Below are positions 63,118 through 64,000 of a DNA stretch of 64,000 bases, piece after piece. This DNA comes from Micrococcales bacterium UBA7469 (GTDB lineage: Bacteria > Actinomycetota > Actinomycetes > Actinomycetales > Microbacteriaceae). Below the pieces are notes generated by a model. The model was not told where the DNA came from. It ran no database searches and saw nothing but the letters and a program-made list of their open reading frames with translations. The DNA lies in contig DLPB01000031.1 of NCBI GenBank assembly GCA_002479805.1, positions 2,779 to 66,778 of the forward strand. Direction: 5' to 3'. The translations under genes and the position numbers were made by a program. Within the stretch, counting starts at the first letter, position 1; every line of letters starts with the position of its first letter.

Positions 63118-63599
63118 CTTTGTTTCTCCTCAACCGTTTGCTCTAGCTCAGTAGGCATAGTGAAAAGCGGGTATGCGTAAAAGCACTCGTAGTGAACGTC
63201 ACTATCGGTGGGGATGTATTCGAGATCCTCAGGCAATGAATAGCCAAAGTAGTACTCGCCCGACTCGTACTCACCATCTTCGAGTTCGATGTCGGCCTCC
63301 CATGCTGACCAGCTATAGGCGACTGGTGCTGGGCTGATGTTCTGATCGATCAGCAAGTCTTCTTTACTGATCTTGTAGTTTCCAGCCAGGTAGCAAAGGT
63401 CTAGAAGCTGCATGTAGCCCACGAAGTTGAAGTACCTTGCCACTCGAGCTACTCGCAGGTCACCTTGGATGTGCTTTCGAAGGTTCGGAACGTTTTCCCA
63501 GCCATAGAACTCGACCGAAACAATTGGCCCACCAGTTATTTCAAAGAATTGCGGCTCAATGTAGGCATTGACCAACTGGCCATCGATGCTCAAAATCAT
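63114..63599 (-). CDS. Small protein coupled to the macrodomain gene, paralog of the 50.7 kb gene
   Basis: This 161-residue acidic protein with a GGAAGGG ribosome site has a C-terminal half (ISPAPVAYSWSAWEADIELE, YYFGYSLPEDLEYIP, ECFYAYPLFTMPTE) that mirrors the 176-residue protein at 50.7-51.2 kb in motif order and spacing. The N-terminal half differs more. It is translationally coupled to the macrodomain protein, suggesting a partner or target. Function unknown. Confidence 0.72.
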   Translation of the reverse strand: MILSIDGQLVNAYIEPQFFEITGGPIVSVEFYGWENVPNLRKHIQGDLRVARVARYFNFVGYMQLLDLCYLAGNYKISKEDLLIDQNISPAPVAYSWSAWEADIELEDGEYESGEYYFGYSLPEDLEYIPTDSDVHYECFYAYPLFTMPTELEQTVEEKQR

Positions 63600-63715
63600 G
63601 TCAACCCTTCCCGAGACGTAAAGCTAGTGGGTGGGTCTGACATTTTTCGATCCCCCTATCAAGCTAACTGTCCAAGCTCCCTAATGAGCCAGTCGCCTTG
63701 TGGATCACTATGCCA

Positions 63716-63991
63716 CTAAGGGATGTTAATTAGTCCAATGGGCTTATCAAAAGAGTTGAATGGATAGTCGGGCTGGTAAAGGAACTCTTGTTCACGCCAC
63801 TCTTCGTCCGGAAATGGGACCTCGCCTTTTGGCATACGAATAAGGTCTTGGAAGGCCTGGTAAGCCTCTTCGATGATTTCCCCACCACGATCAGTAAACT
63901 CCAGCCAACCGGTTGTCGATAGATCGGCTAAATCACACGCTGCTTCCCAACATTCATACCAGTCGTGAAAGTTTTGTGATTCGAATTCCAC
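63716..63991 (-). CDS. Small unknown protein, 5' end may lie outside window
   Basis: This acidic protein of at least 91 residues contains WYECWEAACDLADLSTTGWLEF and ends FLYQPDYPFNSFDKPIGLIN(I)P. The GTG at 63991 is the first start inside the window, but the frame stays open to the window edge, so the gene may start further out. No family was recognised. Confidence 0.5.
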   Translation of the reverse strand: MEFESQNFHDWYECWEAACDLADLSTTGWLEFTDRGGEIIEEAYQAFQDLIRMPKGEVPFPDEEWREQEFLYQPDYPFNSFDKPIGLINIP

Positions 63992-64000
63992 TCGGTCTTC

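Noticed and set aside
1..64000. CRISPR arrays, insertion sequences, phage structural genes, rRNA and tRNA genes
   Set aside because: No regularly spaced repeats, transposase or integrase motifs, or RNA-gene patterns were seen by reading both strands.

Overview
The window looks like chromosome of a free-living actinobacterium, most likely a small-genome Microbacteriaceae of the freshwater Luna/Rhodoluna/Aquiluna type. This is inferred from moderate G+C judged by eye, very tight gene packing with many ATGA/TGATG junctions, frequent GTG/TTG starts, actinobacterial-style Hut and purine genes, and many putative leaderless promoters (a TANNNT box followed by about 6 nt and then the start codon). 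No rRNA, tRNA, insertion sequence or CRISPR array was recognised.

Bases 1-38,200 are mostly metabolic core. In order: the end of an aldehyde dehydrogenase and a second, Cys-less ALDH-like protein; pseudouridine catabolism (psuG-psuK); a nitroreductase-cytochrome P450 pair; a sugar ABC importer without its ATPase; a luciferase-like flavin enzyme; rlmN; purD-purC followed by the glycine cleavage genes gcvT-gcvH-gcvP; histidine utilisation (hutU-hutI-hutH diverging from an IclR regulator plus hutG); and purS-purQ-purL. A second sugar ABC operon follows, with its LacI repressor, a glycosidase and two LacI-type operators. Small toxin-antitoxin or abortive-infection cassettes sit between these blocks: RHH/Doc at 17.6-18.2 kb, Phd/VapC at 24.3-24.9 kb, an Abi-like HEPN protein at 28.4-29.0 kb and AbiEi/AbiEii at 35.3-37.0 kb.

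Bases 38,200-64,000 are accessory. At 40.0-45.4 kb a codirectional six-gene cluster encodes an S1-like/coiled-coil protein, small unknown proteins, a protein with an LRV-like unit, a MoxR-type AAA+ ATPase and a metallopeptidase-vWA protein (HESMH plus DTSGS). A solenoid protein with LRV-like repeats is convergent with it. At 47.0-50.5 kb three genes share C-terminal double zinc ribbons, and two of them share a GL(T/S)KS-GGLGG peptide. At 51.2-53.1 kb there is a small TPR operon.

At 53.3-61.9 kb a seven-gene operon encodes a C5 cytosine methyltransferase, a Z1 ATPase, a PD-(D/E)XK nuclease, a GHKL (MutL/MORC-like) ATPase and three less characterised proteins. It is a predicted restriction-type defence system. 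The window ends with a macrodomain-zinc-ribbon protein and a small protein that is a diverged paralog of the one at 50.7 kb.

The strongest candidates for new biology are the MoxR/vWA cluster with its S1-like and LRV-like partners, the zinc-ribbon/GLTKS family, and the Z1-GHKL-methyltransferase operon.
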